Below, piece after piece: positions 42,913-59,810 of a stretch of DNA of 59,810 nt (positions are counted from its first letter, which is position 1; each line of letters starts with the position of its first letter). The notes below the pieces were generated by a model, which was given only the letters and a program-made list of their open reading frames with translations, searched no databases and was not told the origin of the DNA. Location of the stretch: positions 1 through 59,810 of the forward strand of contig RWJK01001391.1 of assembly GCA_004335835.1 (NCBI GenBank), given 5' to 3'. This stretch comes from Scenedesmus sp. ARA3 (Eukaryota > Chlorophyta > Chlorophyceae > Sphaeropleales > Scenedesmaceae). The position numbers and the translations under genes were made by a program.

Positions 42913-45675
42913 GACCAGCATTCTTTGATCCTGCTTCGCTCACTGTTTGGCCTTGGACAGTCTCATCCCTGGTCAGTGTGAACTTGCCAGCCATGGCCAC
43001 AGACGTGGTCCAGGCCTTCACGGTTGTGTTGTACTGCCAATCCATGGCCCTCTGCAGGTGCATTTGACAAAAGCGACAAGCCAATAATATAATAGCCAAG
43101 CAGGATGCCAATAATATCAATATGTTCATGTACGTGCATTATTTGGCCGTTGTGTATGGTGTTGTTCAGTGCTGCCGCACATATGGGCCGCACAAAACAC
43201 GCGGCTGTTTGCACCACAGCATAGCCAGCAAAGATAGATTGAGTCACGGAGAACAGATACAAAAAACATATCTCACCTGCAGGGCAAACTCTCCCAAGAC
43301 CTGCACCTCAACCCCAAGCGTGAAAAACCCCAGGCTGCCGTTGAAAGCAGCTGACCGCGTCTTCAAGTTGGCAGCCGCCGCCGTAACATTCACACTGCTG
43401 CTGCTGCTGCTGCTGTCAGTCACCAGCGCGGCAGCAGCAGCGGATTCGATCTTGACGCCTACAATGGTGACATTGCCTGCTTTGATGATGATGCCTGTCT
43501 CATTCATGGGTGGCAGCGGCGGCAGCACTGCTGGACCAGTGATGAGCAGGGGCTCTGTTAGGAGGGCTGGGGATGATGGAGGTGCTGCTGCTGCTACTGG
43601 ACTTGACTGAGGTATTGGTGATGGGGACGGGGATGGTGCTGATGGACTAGGGCTGGGTGTTGCTGCTGCTGCTGGTGATGAAGATGGAGATGGGGATGGG
43701 GTATTTGCAGCAGCAGGTGACGCCGCAAGGCTGGCGGTAGGAGGTGTTGCTGGTTGTGGTGACGGTGATGGTGACGCTGCTGGTGATGCTGCTGGTGACG
43801 CTGCTGGTGACACTTCTGGTGACGCCACTGGTGACACTGCTGGTGACACTGCTGGTGATGCTGCTGGTGACTCTGCTGGTGACACTGCTGGTGACACTGC
43901 TGGTGACGCCACTGGTGACGCTGCTGGTGACGCTGCTGGTGACGCTGTTGGTGACGCTGCTGGTGACACTTCTGGTGGCGCTGCTGGTGACGCTGCTGGT
44001 GACACTTCTGGCACGACTGGGCTGGGCGATGGTGAGGCGACGGCTAGTTGTGGTGACGGTGACGGGCTGTCAGCAGCAGCAGCAGCTGGTGATGCTCCTG
44101 GGCTGGGAGATGTGCTGCTTGGTTCTGGTGATGGGCTAGGACTTTCAGGATGTGGGGAGGGTGAGTAACTATCTGCTGGTGGTGAAGCATCAGGTGATGG
44201 CGCAGGCGAAGGGCTGCCAGGTAGTGGTGATGAGATATCAGGTGAAGGAGAGGGACTGTTAGGTGAGGGTGAGGCGCCTAGAGATGGTGAGGGGCTGGTT
44301 GGTGCAGGACTGTCAGCTGCGGGTGATGGGCTGGGGCTGTCAGGTGTTGGTGATGGGCTGTCAAATGTTGGTGATGGGTTGGGGCCGTCTGGTGCAGGTG
44401 AAGCAACTGGTGATGGGCTGGGGTTGTTTGGCAGTGGGGAGGGTGATGGGCCGTCAGGTGATGGTGACGGGCTGGGGCTGCTTGGCGCTGGAGAGGTATC
44501 AGGTGATGGGCTGGGGCTGTCTGGAGAGGCTGAAGGAGAGGCAGCCGGTGATGGTGACGGGCTGGGGTTGTTGGGTGATGGCGAAGCAGCGGGGGAGGGG
44601 CTGGGACTGTCTGGCGCTGTTGGTGTTGGTGATGGGCTGGGTGGTGGGCTGGGGCTGGGTGATGGACTTACAGCTGCAGATGGGCTGGATGATGGGCTGG
44701 GCGATGGGCTTGCTGTTGGTGATGGGCTTGCAGGGGTGGGGCTTGGTGATGGTGANNNNNNNNNNNNNNNNNNNNNNNNNNNNNNNNNNNNNNNNNNNNN
44801 NNNNNNNNNNNNNNNNNNNNNNNNNNNNNNNNNNNNNNNNNNNNNNNNNNNNNGGCTGGGGCTGGGGCTGGGTGATGGCGATGGGCATGCCTGCGTGTTA
44901 CATGGCTGGCTGCTAGTAGACCCATTGACTGCCGGGCATGCCAGGCCACCGTTTTGAGCTGCTGTTGTTACTGTGTAGTTGGCTGTCTGTGTGCCATTGC
45001 CGCAAGGCTTGCTGCAGCTGCCCCAAGCCGACCAAGAGCCAACACAGTCGGTTGGCGGTGTGAAGAAGGTTGACTTTGTTGTGCACATGGCTGCCAGGGT
45101 TTGACCGGCACTGCAGTTGGGGACTGCATGCAGCACACATGTCAACATATCAAGTGAATGTTCCACCTCAAGGCACACATAGTTAGTAATGCTCTTAGTA
45201 ATCAGACACTGCACCAGCAAGCACACCGCTGCACATTGTACCAAGCTGACAGCACAAGCACTTGTGAGCTGGTGCACTGCAAAGGAACTGACACATGCTG
45301 AGATATTCCAGCTGGAAATTTCATCACGGAAAACACTCACAGCAAGACTTCTTCTGCCTGTACGCAAAAAGACTGACAAACGTGCCGCAGCTTGTGCCAC
45401 CGCCTGCCTGGCACAGCGCAAATATGTTTGCGCAGGGGCTCCTCAGCGTCATGCAGAGCACCGCATTTGTCACATTGTCATATCTGACGGGGTTTGTGAG
45501 CGTGAGGTTTAGCCGGCCTGTAGACCATGCTGCGTTGTTGGTGAATACTGTGTTGCCAGCTGTGATGGTTTGGGTGGCGCCGCTGGAGAGGGTGAGTGAA
45601 GCAGATGCAACCGCGTTGGTGCAGTTCTTGCCTGCAGTGCATTGACGCAGCAGCAGCAGCAGCAGCAGCAGCAGA

Positions 45676-45712
<37 letters not shown>

Positions 45713-45926
45713 CGGGACTGTGTTGCCGGCGTGATGGTTTGCGTGGCGCCGCTGGAGAGGGTGAGTAACGCAATTGCATTGGAGCAGTTATTGCCTGCAT
45801 GACGCCAGGAGGCAGGTTGAAGCATTTAGTTCAGTGTGTTGTTCTGTGCTCGGGCACTAATCAACTGGTGTGACGCTGCCATTAGCTGATATACCAGCCC
45901 TTGCAGCCTGGCCGCTTGTTGTCATT

Positions 45927-45980
<54 letters not shown>

Positions 45981-46545
45981 AACGTTGCAGCATGGTGCAC
46001 ACCAACAGGGCCCCTGCCGCGGCAGCATTCTGCTTGCTGGCTTGATCCAAACAGGCATCACACTACCTCGCAAATTCTGTTCAAAAAATGCAGCGCCTGC
46101 GCTGACTGTGCTCACTCACCGACTTCAAATCCCAGTGCTGTCAGCTGCACAAATGACGCAGATGCATCCGTCTGTCCATTTAGTGGGGCTGTAATCTCCC
46201 CCAAAGCACCGCCGCTGATGCTTGCATTGGTCCATATCCTGAAGCAGTAGGGCCCTGATGAGTTTGCTGGCCAGTTGTAGTCATAGAACAGCTCTATGGT
46301 GCTGTTGCCGGTCTTGTTGCATTGGCTTGCAACGGGCCTCATGTCTGCTGTGGGCCATGGAAAGCCTGGGTCAAATTGCAGCAGCGAGCGCCTGCAGAAA
46401 TAGGACAACAGCAGCATGGAGAAGCATGCAGCGATGATTGTCATGTACTGTCTTGTTGTATTGGCTGGCAACGGGCTTCATGTCAGCTGTGGGCCAGGGG
46501 AACCCAGGGTCAAACTGCAGCAGCGAGCGCATCCTGAAAACGGGC

Positions 46546-46580
<35 letters not shown>

Positions 46581-47639
46581 GTAGAAGCACGCAGCGATGA
46601 TTGTCATGTCATGTCATGTTTTGTTGCACTGGCTTGCCAACGGCCTCATGTCTGCTGTGGGCCAGGGGAACCCAGGGTCAAACTGCAGCAGTGAGCGCCT
46701 GCTTAACAGGGGTAACAGCAGCATGGGAAAGCACGCATCAAGCACTGTCAAGATCTTTAGCAAGATGGCCAGAATGGATTGTGCAATTGTTAGCGCTGTA
46801 AAAGCGGCATCTAGTTGCGCTTGCATGCTGCAACAGCACGGCAGTTGTATTGACGATGGAACATCTTCCATATTGTTACTTCTGCTTCGAACAGTTGCTG
46901 CTGGCAGTGCTGCTGGTGTTGCTGCTGCTATAGCTGGTGTTCATGACTAAAGGGCAGAGCAAAAGGTCAAATGCACAAAAGCAGCGCATCCTTTGCTCAG
47001 CGGTGACATACACAGGCTGTCCACTCCGTGCTGTGTAGTGATGCACGGCATGCGTGCATGGTCCATGGTTGTGCCATGGCTGTAGCACATCATGTGTGTG
47101 AGTGCATGGCAAAACACGCTGATACTATCAGGCTAGTAGCCTATTAGGCTGAGCTGGCCCCACCTGTGATCTGCTGGCTGTGCTGCAATTGCTGTCAAGG
47201 TGTTCCCAGCATCTGCCGCCGTCGCTGCTGCTGTTGCTGCTGCATCCTGTGATGGCAGCCTGCCCTCACCCGGCTGCATCCTGTTGAGCACAGCGTGCTC
47301 TGCAGCTGCATCTGCCTGCACAATGCTGTGGCCAACTCTGTGCCATGCAGCTGGCTGAAGCCCTGGAGTGCCTGCTGCTGCTGCTGCCGCTGATCTGGCT
47401 GCTGCTGGTTGTGCTGCCACAGCTGAGCCTGCTGCCAAGTGCACAGTCAGCAGCATAGCTAGCAATAGGAAAGTCTTCCATGATGTTGACCAGCTGCTGC
47501 CCCTGCCCCTGCTGCTGCTGCTGCTGCTGGTGGTGGTGGTGCTGCTTGTAGTGCTGCATATGTGCGTCATTTGCTGCTGCATGCCGCATGAAAATGCAGC
47601 GGCACTCTGAGCAGCAGCATGCTTTGCTCCTGCAGACAT
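40485..47639 (-). CDS. pherophorin-like / thrombospondin type 1 / Ser-Pro rod transmembrane protein
   Basis: A large type I membrane or cell-wall protein assembled from seven exons: 47639-47164, 46391-46120, 45631-45341, 45123-43277, 43051-42944, 42522-42441, 42250-40485. Phases close, giving about 1613 aa including the gap. In order: signal peptide (FLLLAMLLTVHLAAGSAVAA); pherophorin-like region with RSLLQFDPGFPWPTADMRP and paired Cys (about 159-346); thrombospondin type 1 domain with DCVGSWSAWGSCSKPCGNGT (about 373-425); Ser-Pro and Ala-Ser-Pro rod of more than 400 residues; an Asn-X-Ser/Thr-rich ectodomain; a membrane segment (VLIVIAALAGPTALALCAMG, about 41722-41808) followed by HRKKKRQRE; and a cytosolic Gln/Ser-rich tail of about 400 residues without a visible kinase. 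A wall-anchored adhesion or sensor role is inferred. The start could also be the Met at 47582 or 47570. Confidence 0.75.
42592..42655 (-). repeat. decayed copy of the ECM-protein exon 6 5' end
   Basis: Plus-strand TCTGCTGACCTGCACATGCA and GACTCGGTAGTCCA match the real exon start and acceptor at 42495-42530. It contains a stop on the sense strand. Confidence 0.75.
42865..42911 (-). repeat. CTG run in the ECM-protein intron 5
   Basis: About 15 CTG triplets on the plus strand, between exon 5 (ends 42944) and exon 6. Confidence 0.95.
44756..44853. other. assembly gap (98 N)
   Basis: Unsequenced bases inside the Ser-Pro rod. Both flanks continue the same Ser-Pro frame, so the true length is probably compatible with the frame but is unknown. 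Confidence 1.
45648..45800 (-). repeat. CAG runs and a copy of the ECM-protein exon 3 5' end
   Basis: Two CAG runs (45648-45674, 45679-45712) are followed by 45728-45800. This last stretch repeats the exon 3 start with acceptor (45570-45640) and still codes NCSNAIALLTLSSGATQTIT against the real NCTNAVASASLTLSSGATQT. Confidence 0.88.
45928..45979 (-). repeat. CAG run in ECM-protein intron 2
   Basis: About 17 CAG triplets on the plus strand. Confidence 0.95.
46440..46750 (-). repeat. two copies of the ECM-protein exon 2 5' part
   Basis: After the real unit (46311-46449), further units lie at 46450-46617 and 46618-46750. Each has the exon start coding RSLLQFDPGFPWPTADM(R/K)P, an acceptor-side region, and a shared intron tail (GCAGCGATGATTGTCATGT, or AGCATGGGAAAGCACGCAT). 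The middle copy carries an inserted CAG run. The most 3' unit on the sense strand is the one continuous with the rest of exon 2. Confidence 0.92.
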
Positions 47640-48742
47640 TACGTTATGAAAATTAAAGTTATGTATCAACACCTGCGTGAATGTTTTGTCCTGTTGGTGA
47701 CGACATGTGCAGCATGCACAATAAGGCATGCTTGCAGGTAACGGCCCGCACAGCTATTGCAGATAGGCTTGCAATACTGGCAGGCCAACTACAACCCAGT
47801 ACAGTGTGTAAGGTGTGTCATGCAGTGAGCCTGAGGCACATGCAGCAACGTAAGGTAGGGCCTGCAAAACATTGGCGCTGCAATGGGTGACAGCACCTGC
47901 CACATGTGCTTGTACTGCTATCATAGTATGGTAGCTGCTGTGCTGTACCAAATGTGCTGGCTGCACATCTTGCAGGAAAGTGCTTTTTGCAGCAGTCATG
48001 AATAATTGGTATCATACATACTCTGTGCTGGTGTGCAGCGCAGCATGTGCTGGCCTACTCACTTGAGTTGCTTGCTTCACTGCATGCACTACTATTGCAC
48101 TCCTGCTGCCGCATGTCCCCACGCCACTGTCACTTGCTCAGGTCCCTGAAAGCTTAGGTCATTGTTTTTTTTAAAATCAATGAGCATAACAGGATGGCTG
48201 CTCGACTTGAGGCTACTGTCACTGCACGTTCTGCAGCACTGCTACCCATGACTCGGTGGAGAAGACATTCAACGCTGTGCGGGTCAACCGACAGTAGTTG
48301 CCCATGTACGAAAGTAGCCGGCTATGTTGTGTTTAGCAGCACGCGCGTGGTATCAATCGACAGTGCACCTTCCGTAAAGTGGTGGGCGTAAACACGCTTC
48401 GTGACACCACACAGTTCATCTGCTGTGCAAAAACGTTACATTATATTCACGTAGTAAAGAAATAATATAACATGCTCTTGCAGGCAAATAGCGGCTTATG
48501 ACAGGTCACTGGGAGTCGAACATGTGCCAGGCGCTGGTCAAGGTGACAAGCCCATGTTTGACCAAAGCCTGCACAGACGTGGCTGACACCGTTCAACAGC
48601 CGTGAGACCGTATCGCCAGTAACTAACGACAGACGAACGCACGGTTGTCGCTTTGACGCGTGCCCCCGCCGGGGCACTGAGGCTCAGTGCACATGCCAGT
48701 AGTGCCGGACGCAGTGCCGGCCAACTGCTCACTGCTCACTGC
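47640..48742. other. intergenic stretch, no supported gene
   Basis: Lies between two minus-strand genes. It should contain the promoter of the ECM-protein gene and the 3' region of the PrmA-like gene. A minus-strand TGTAA (plus TTACA) at 48434-48438, about 305 bases beyond the PrmA stop, could be its poly(A) signal. Nothing else recognised. Confidence 0.4.
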
Positions 48743-56349
<7,607 letters not shown>

Positions 56350-56758
56350 CTTTGAGGATTAACGTTGTGTTATAACCTAGTCAACCTCAAAATGCGTAGC
56401 AGCACCAAGTACTGCTGATGGGCTGCGGGCACGAGGCGCCAGCACTGTACGGCTGTGTTTGACCGAAAGTGAATCACTAGTAAGTTTTGGTCGATTGCGA
56501 AGGATTTTACGTGCGGTTCGCGTACAATGACAGAAGCCGGACTGTCAAGTAGGGTTTGACATGCTCAAACAGCTGCTGTTGACATCAACTCAAATACGCA
56601 CAGCACACCCTGCCCCGCGATGCTGCAAGCGCTTGATGTCTCAGCTGTGTCCAGCAGCAACCCCAGCAGCATCCTGCTGCCTGTTGGCCTCCAGCAGCTG
56701 CTTCGTGGATCAAAAAGCAGGGTTGAGCGTTAATACCCTTGCTTCCTCAACTGCTGCC

Positions 56759-57062
56759 TCAGCTGTTGCCAGCAGCAACTCCAGCAGCAGCATCCTGCTG
56801 CTTGTTGGATTCAAGCAGCTGCTTCAGCAGCGCTTCTAGGCTTTCAATCTGCTGCCCATCTACAGTCAGAGACAACCCACTGCCCTCTGCTGCACCATCT
56901 GCTGCTGCCACGCTCTGCTGCTGCTGCTGCTGCTGCTGCACCTCAGCTCCTGCTGCTGCCCATGCTGCCAGTGAGTCCTCGTTACTCCAGGGTGTTATTT
57001 TCGCCGACATCAGCCAGTAGCGCAGCGCCGCCTTGCCCTTGCCCACCACGCGCACCACCTCC

Positions 57063-57098
<36 letters not shown>

Positions 57099-59810
57099 CC
57101 TGCAAGTGCTGCTGCTGCTGCAGCAGCGTCAGCTGGCCCTGCTGCTGCTGCAGGTGCCTTAGCGGCAGCGTCCAGGGTTGCTTGTGGCTGCAGCAACAGC
57201 TTCAGCACCACTGCTCCGTCTGCAGGCAGCTGCTGCTGCACCACTGGGGCGTGGCTGACTAGGGTGCGGGTGAGCTTAGGGGGTCGCTTTGCGGGCTTGG
57301 CGGATGCTGCGTCAGCACCTAGAATGGTTGCCAGGCGCCTGCAGATTCAACATCAACAGCAAAACAAAGGAAATGTTCACTCAGCATATGCTAGGCAAAA
57401 GAGCAGGACAAGGGGAGCGAGGGGTGGAGGAGCGGCGGAATATGTTGTGGAGTTTGCAGAACCATGTGCACCACTGGGGCATGGCTGACCAGGGTGCGGG
57501 TGAGCTTGGGGGCCCTCTTGGCTGGCTTGGCATATATGCTGCATCAGCACTCAAAATGGTTGCCAGGCGCCTGCAGAGGCAAGTGCAGTCCGTTACAGCA
57601 CACATGTGAGACCTACTCAACACATGAGACACTTGCTCTAAATCTTCGATCCATGCCACAAGCTTTATTATATGCACGTAAAAACTTTACTTTTTTTATG
57701 TGTCTCAAGCCACTCACCGCTCCTGCACCTTGGCCAAGTCAGGTCCTCTGAGTGATGCAGCCAGCGGCAGCTTTAGAAAGGCAGCAGCAGCAATCGGGCT
57801 GCACGGCTTCAGCCGCAAACATACTGCATAGCACGCTCGAACCCTGCCCAATGCATACAACGCTCCAATACACAATCGCCACATGCACTATGATTGATCA
57901 AAAGAAGACAAACAAAAGCAGAAACAGCAACTCACCGCTCCTGCACCTTGGCCAAGTCCGGCCCTCTCAGTGATGCAGCCAGCGGCAGCTTCAGAAAGGC
58001 AGCGGCAGCAATCGGGCTGCACGGCTTAAGCCCCAAACACACTGCATAGCACAATCGCACCCTGCCCAGTGCATACAACGCTTCGAAACACAATTTCCAC
58101 GTGCACATTGTTAAAAAAAAATTGAAGACAAACAAAAGTAGTACCAGCACACTCACCGCTCCTGCACCTTCGCCAGGTCAGGCCCCCTCAGTGATGCAGC
58201 CAGTGGCAGCTTCAGAAAGGCAGCAGCAGCAATCGGGCTGCACGGCTTAAGCCCCAAAACCTGCCCCCTGCGGTCCACCACCACCTGATACACAATGCCG
58301 GCCGCACTCCTGCTGCTGCTGCTGCCATGCTGCATTGTACTGCCTGTTGTACTGCCACTTGTACTGCCTGTGAAGATGTCCCATATGCTGCTGCTTGTGC
58401 TGCCTGCACCTTGAGGCAGCAACTCATCAAGGCCAGGCACATTCTCCCGCAGCCAAACCTTCCCCTGCAGCTGCTGCTGCAGCGTGTTACAAAGCTGCTG
58501 CAGCTCCTTTGTAGGAAGCTGCACATTCACTGGCTGCACGCGCTGCTGCTTTTGAGGTACCGGCTTACTGCTGCTGCTGCTGCTGCTGCTGCTGGAGGTG
58601 GTGACGTCAGTAAGGATGCTTGGTGCTGCTGCTGCTGGGAGCTGCGCTGGCCGGAAGGGCCGTACAACTGCCAGCAGCGGCAGCGCCAGCAGCGCCACTG
58701 CAGCAGCAGCACGAGCACTGCTGCCGAGCCAGCTGAAGGCTCCTGAGACGGCTTGCTGCAGCGGAGGCGATGGAGCCACCTGCATGCGACAATGTATATA
58801 GTTGATGATGTGAAATTGACAGCAGGGTACACTAGTACCGGCTGTATGAACACACTGCTGAGATATGACACAGAGTTGTGCTCCCAGATACGGCAGCATG
58901 GCATTTGCTGCTACAAGCCGGCTGCGAGGGAGGCAGGATGGCTCTGCGGCAGAGCTAGAGCTACAACAGGGTCACCTGAATGTTAGTTTTTCAAAGCAAA
59001 GCCATGTTCAACGGCCAGTCAGCAGCAGTGCTCAATGTACAGAACAAAACCTCATCAAAATCTCACAGCAAAGCCCTCACCAGTACTGCCGGCGGTGCGG
59101 TGATGTACTGATCTGGCAGCTGGCCCATCAGATCCTCCATAACTGTTACTAACGATGTTACATGAGCCGGCACCAGCTCAGCAGCCAGCACACCATCCAC
59201 CAGCAGCAGCAGCCGGCCGCCGCCGGCTGCTGCTGCTGCCGCTGCTGCTGCTGCTGTGCCGCCAAATGACAGGACGTTGCTGCTGCTGCTGCTGCTGTTT
59301 GGGACTGGCTGCATAGTGATCTGACGATTACCTGGCTGACCAAAGTCTGCTGCTGCTGCTGCTGCTGCTGGGGGCATGCTGCCGCTACTGCTGCTGCTGC
59401 TGCTGCTGCCAGAGAGAGACAGTACCAGCTGCTTCAGCAGCTGCTGAAGCTCAGACTGAGAGAGGCTGATCTCAACTGGCTGAGCCTCTGCAGCAGCAGC
59501 AGCAGTGCCGGCACCAGCTTGCTGCTGCTGCAGCTGAGGGTTCAGGGCTTTGAGTGTTAGTTTTGCTGAGTCAGCCGGAGGGTCCTCCACAAAGCGCATG
59601 AACACTCCAGGGCAGTCCCTGCAAGGACAACGGCAGCAGCAGCAGCTACCGCTGGTAAGCATATGGCCATGCAGCACGCACCTTAACAGCATGACAACCA
59701 ACATGACACGTTATAACCTCACCTGAAGTAATCCCACTCTGGTGTTGACCCAAATGGGTTGCCCACAGTAGGGCTGAAGCGCACCAGAAAGAGCCCCCCC
59801 CCCCCTTTTT
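56759..59810 (-). CDS. unrecognised Gln/Ser/Ala-rich protein, 5' end outside window
   Basis: Exons: (window edge) to 59723, 59618-59081, 58779-58157, 57338-56759. Phases agree and the last exon closes on a TGA. Conserved-looking islands are VGNPFGSTPEWDYFRDCPGV, FMRFVEDPPADSAKLTLKAL, a membrane-like AAAAVALLALPLLAVV (about 58645-58695), IVYQVVVDRRGQVLGLKPCS, AAFLKLPLAASLRGPDLAKV, VVRVVGKGKAALRYWLMSAK and ITPWSNEDSLAAWA. Low-complexity linkers rich in Gln, Ser and Ala join them. The one hydrophobic segment and the overall pattern fit an organellar membrane-anchored protein, but I cannot name a family. The stop is 410 bases from the PrmA start on the same strand. Confidence 0.6.
57463..57590 (-). 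repeat. copy of the last exon's 5' part with acceptor (56.8-59.8 kb gene)
   Basis: Repeats 57238-57345: both contain CCACTGGGGC(G/A)TGGCTGACTAGG-like sequence and GGTTGCCAGGCGCCTGCAGA. The sense strand codes RLATIL with a CTGCAG acceptor. A few substitutions. Confidence 0.92.
57715..58156 (-). repeat. two 217-221-bp tandem copies of an exon 3' end plus donor and intron
   Basis: Units at about 57717-57933 and 57934-58154 precede the real exon end at 58157. Each contains the CCGCTCCTGCACCTT(G/C)GCCA-type sequence, the exon end coding LKLPLAASLRGPDLAKVQER, the donor, and about 100 bases of intron (CACTGCATAGCAC, GACAAACAAAAG). The three units are highly similar. Confidence 0.95.

Noticed and set aside
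43744..44139. Plus-strand ORF coding a Leu/Val/Thr repeat
   Set aside because: It is the antisense shadow of the Ser-Pro rod and has no independent support.
59788..59805. Poly-C tract at the right edge
   Set aside because: Probably a sequencing or assembly artefact near a contig edge. No feature can be built on it.

Overview
The window reads as nuclear DNA of a green alga (Chlorophyta). This is inferred from four things: plastid-type enzymes with N-terminal extensions (carotenoid isomerase, siroheme-pathway methyltransferase), many short exons with GT-AG introns, a cell-wall-type protein joining a pherophorin-like region, a thrombospondin type 1 domain and a Ser-Pro rod, and TGTAA poly(A) signals after some stop codons. 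CAG/CTG runs are abundant. A Sphaeropleales/Scenedesmaceae-like source is a guess from composition. I see no rRNA, tRNA, CRISPR array or intact transposon.

Layout. 1-2.1 kb: no gene. 2.3-3.7 kb (-): type II membrane protein with an SGNH-like GDS motif. 5.9-6.9 kb (-): multi-pass membrane ORF. 7.9-9.5 kb (-): two-exon F-box-like protein. 10.8-13.0 kb (-): uroporphyrinogen-III C-methyltransferase, 4 exons. 15.9-23.0 kb (-): complete 11-exon carotenoid isomerase. 23.3-26.1 kb (-): 7-exon organellar translation initiation factor IF-3. 26.6-29.2 kb (+): integral membrane protein of unknown function. 30.4-37.4 kb (+): complete 11-exon sugar-porter-like MFS protein. 40.5-47.6 kb (-): large extracellular-matrix/receptor-like protein, with a 98-base assembly gap in its Ser-Pro rod. 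48.7-56.3 kb (-): 9-exon PrmA-type ribosomal protein L11 methyltransferase. 56.8-59.8 kb (-): 3' part of an unrecognised gene that runs off the window. Exon models were built by hand, joining GT/GC-AG sites so that phase and protein-family homology agree. In the CRTISO, IF-3, sugar-porter, SUMT and PrmA models every exon phase closes and the total is a whole number of codons.

The outstanding feature is not a gene. In at least eight of the genes, exon boundaries sit beside extra tandem copies of the exon end, splice site and adjacent intron. There are one to about ten copies per boundary, graded from near identical and open to badly decayed. Examples: four copies of the 3' part of CRTISO exon 4, five extra copies of its 5' part, about eight copies of a sugar-porter exon, and about ten copies of the SAM-binding exon of PrmA. 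Introns are largely built from these copies plus CAG/CTG, GCAG and GTACAATG-type simple repeats. The methyltransferase UPM1 at 10.8-13.0 kb is almost free of them. This looks like a high-rate process of boundary-spanning tandem duplication that multiplies decoy (or alternative) splice sites.
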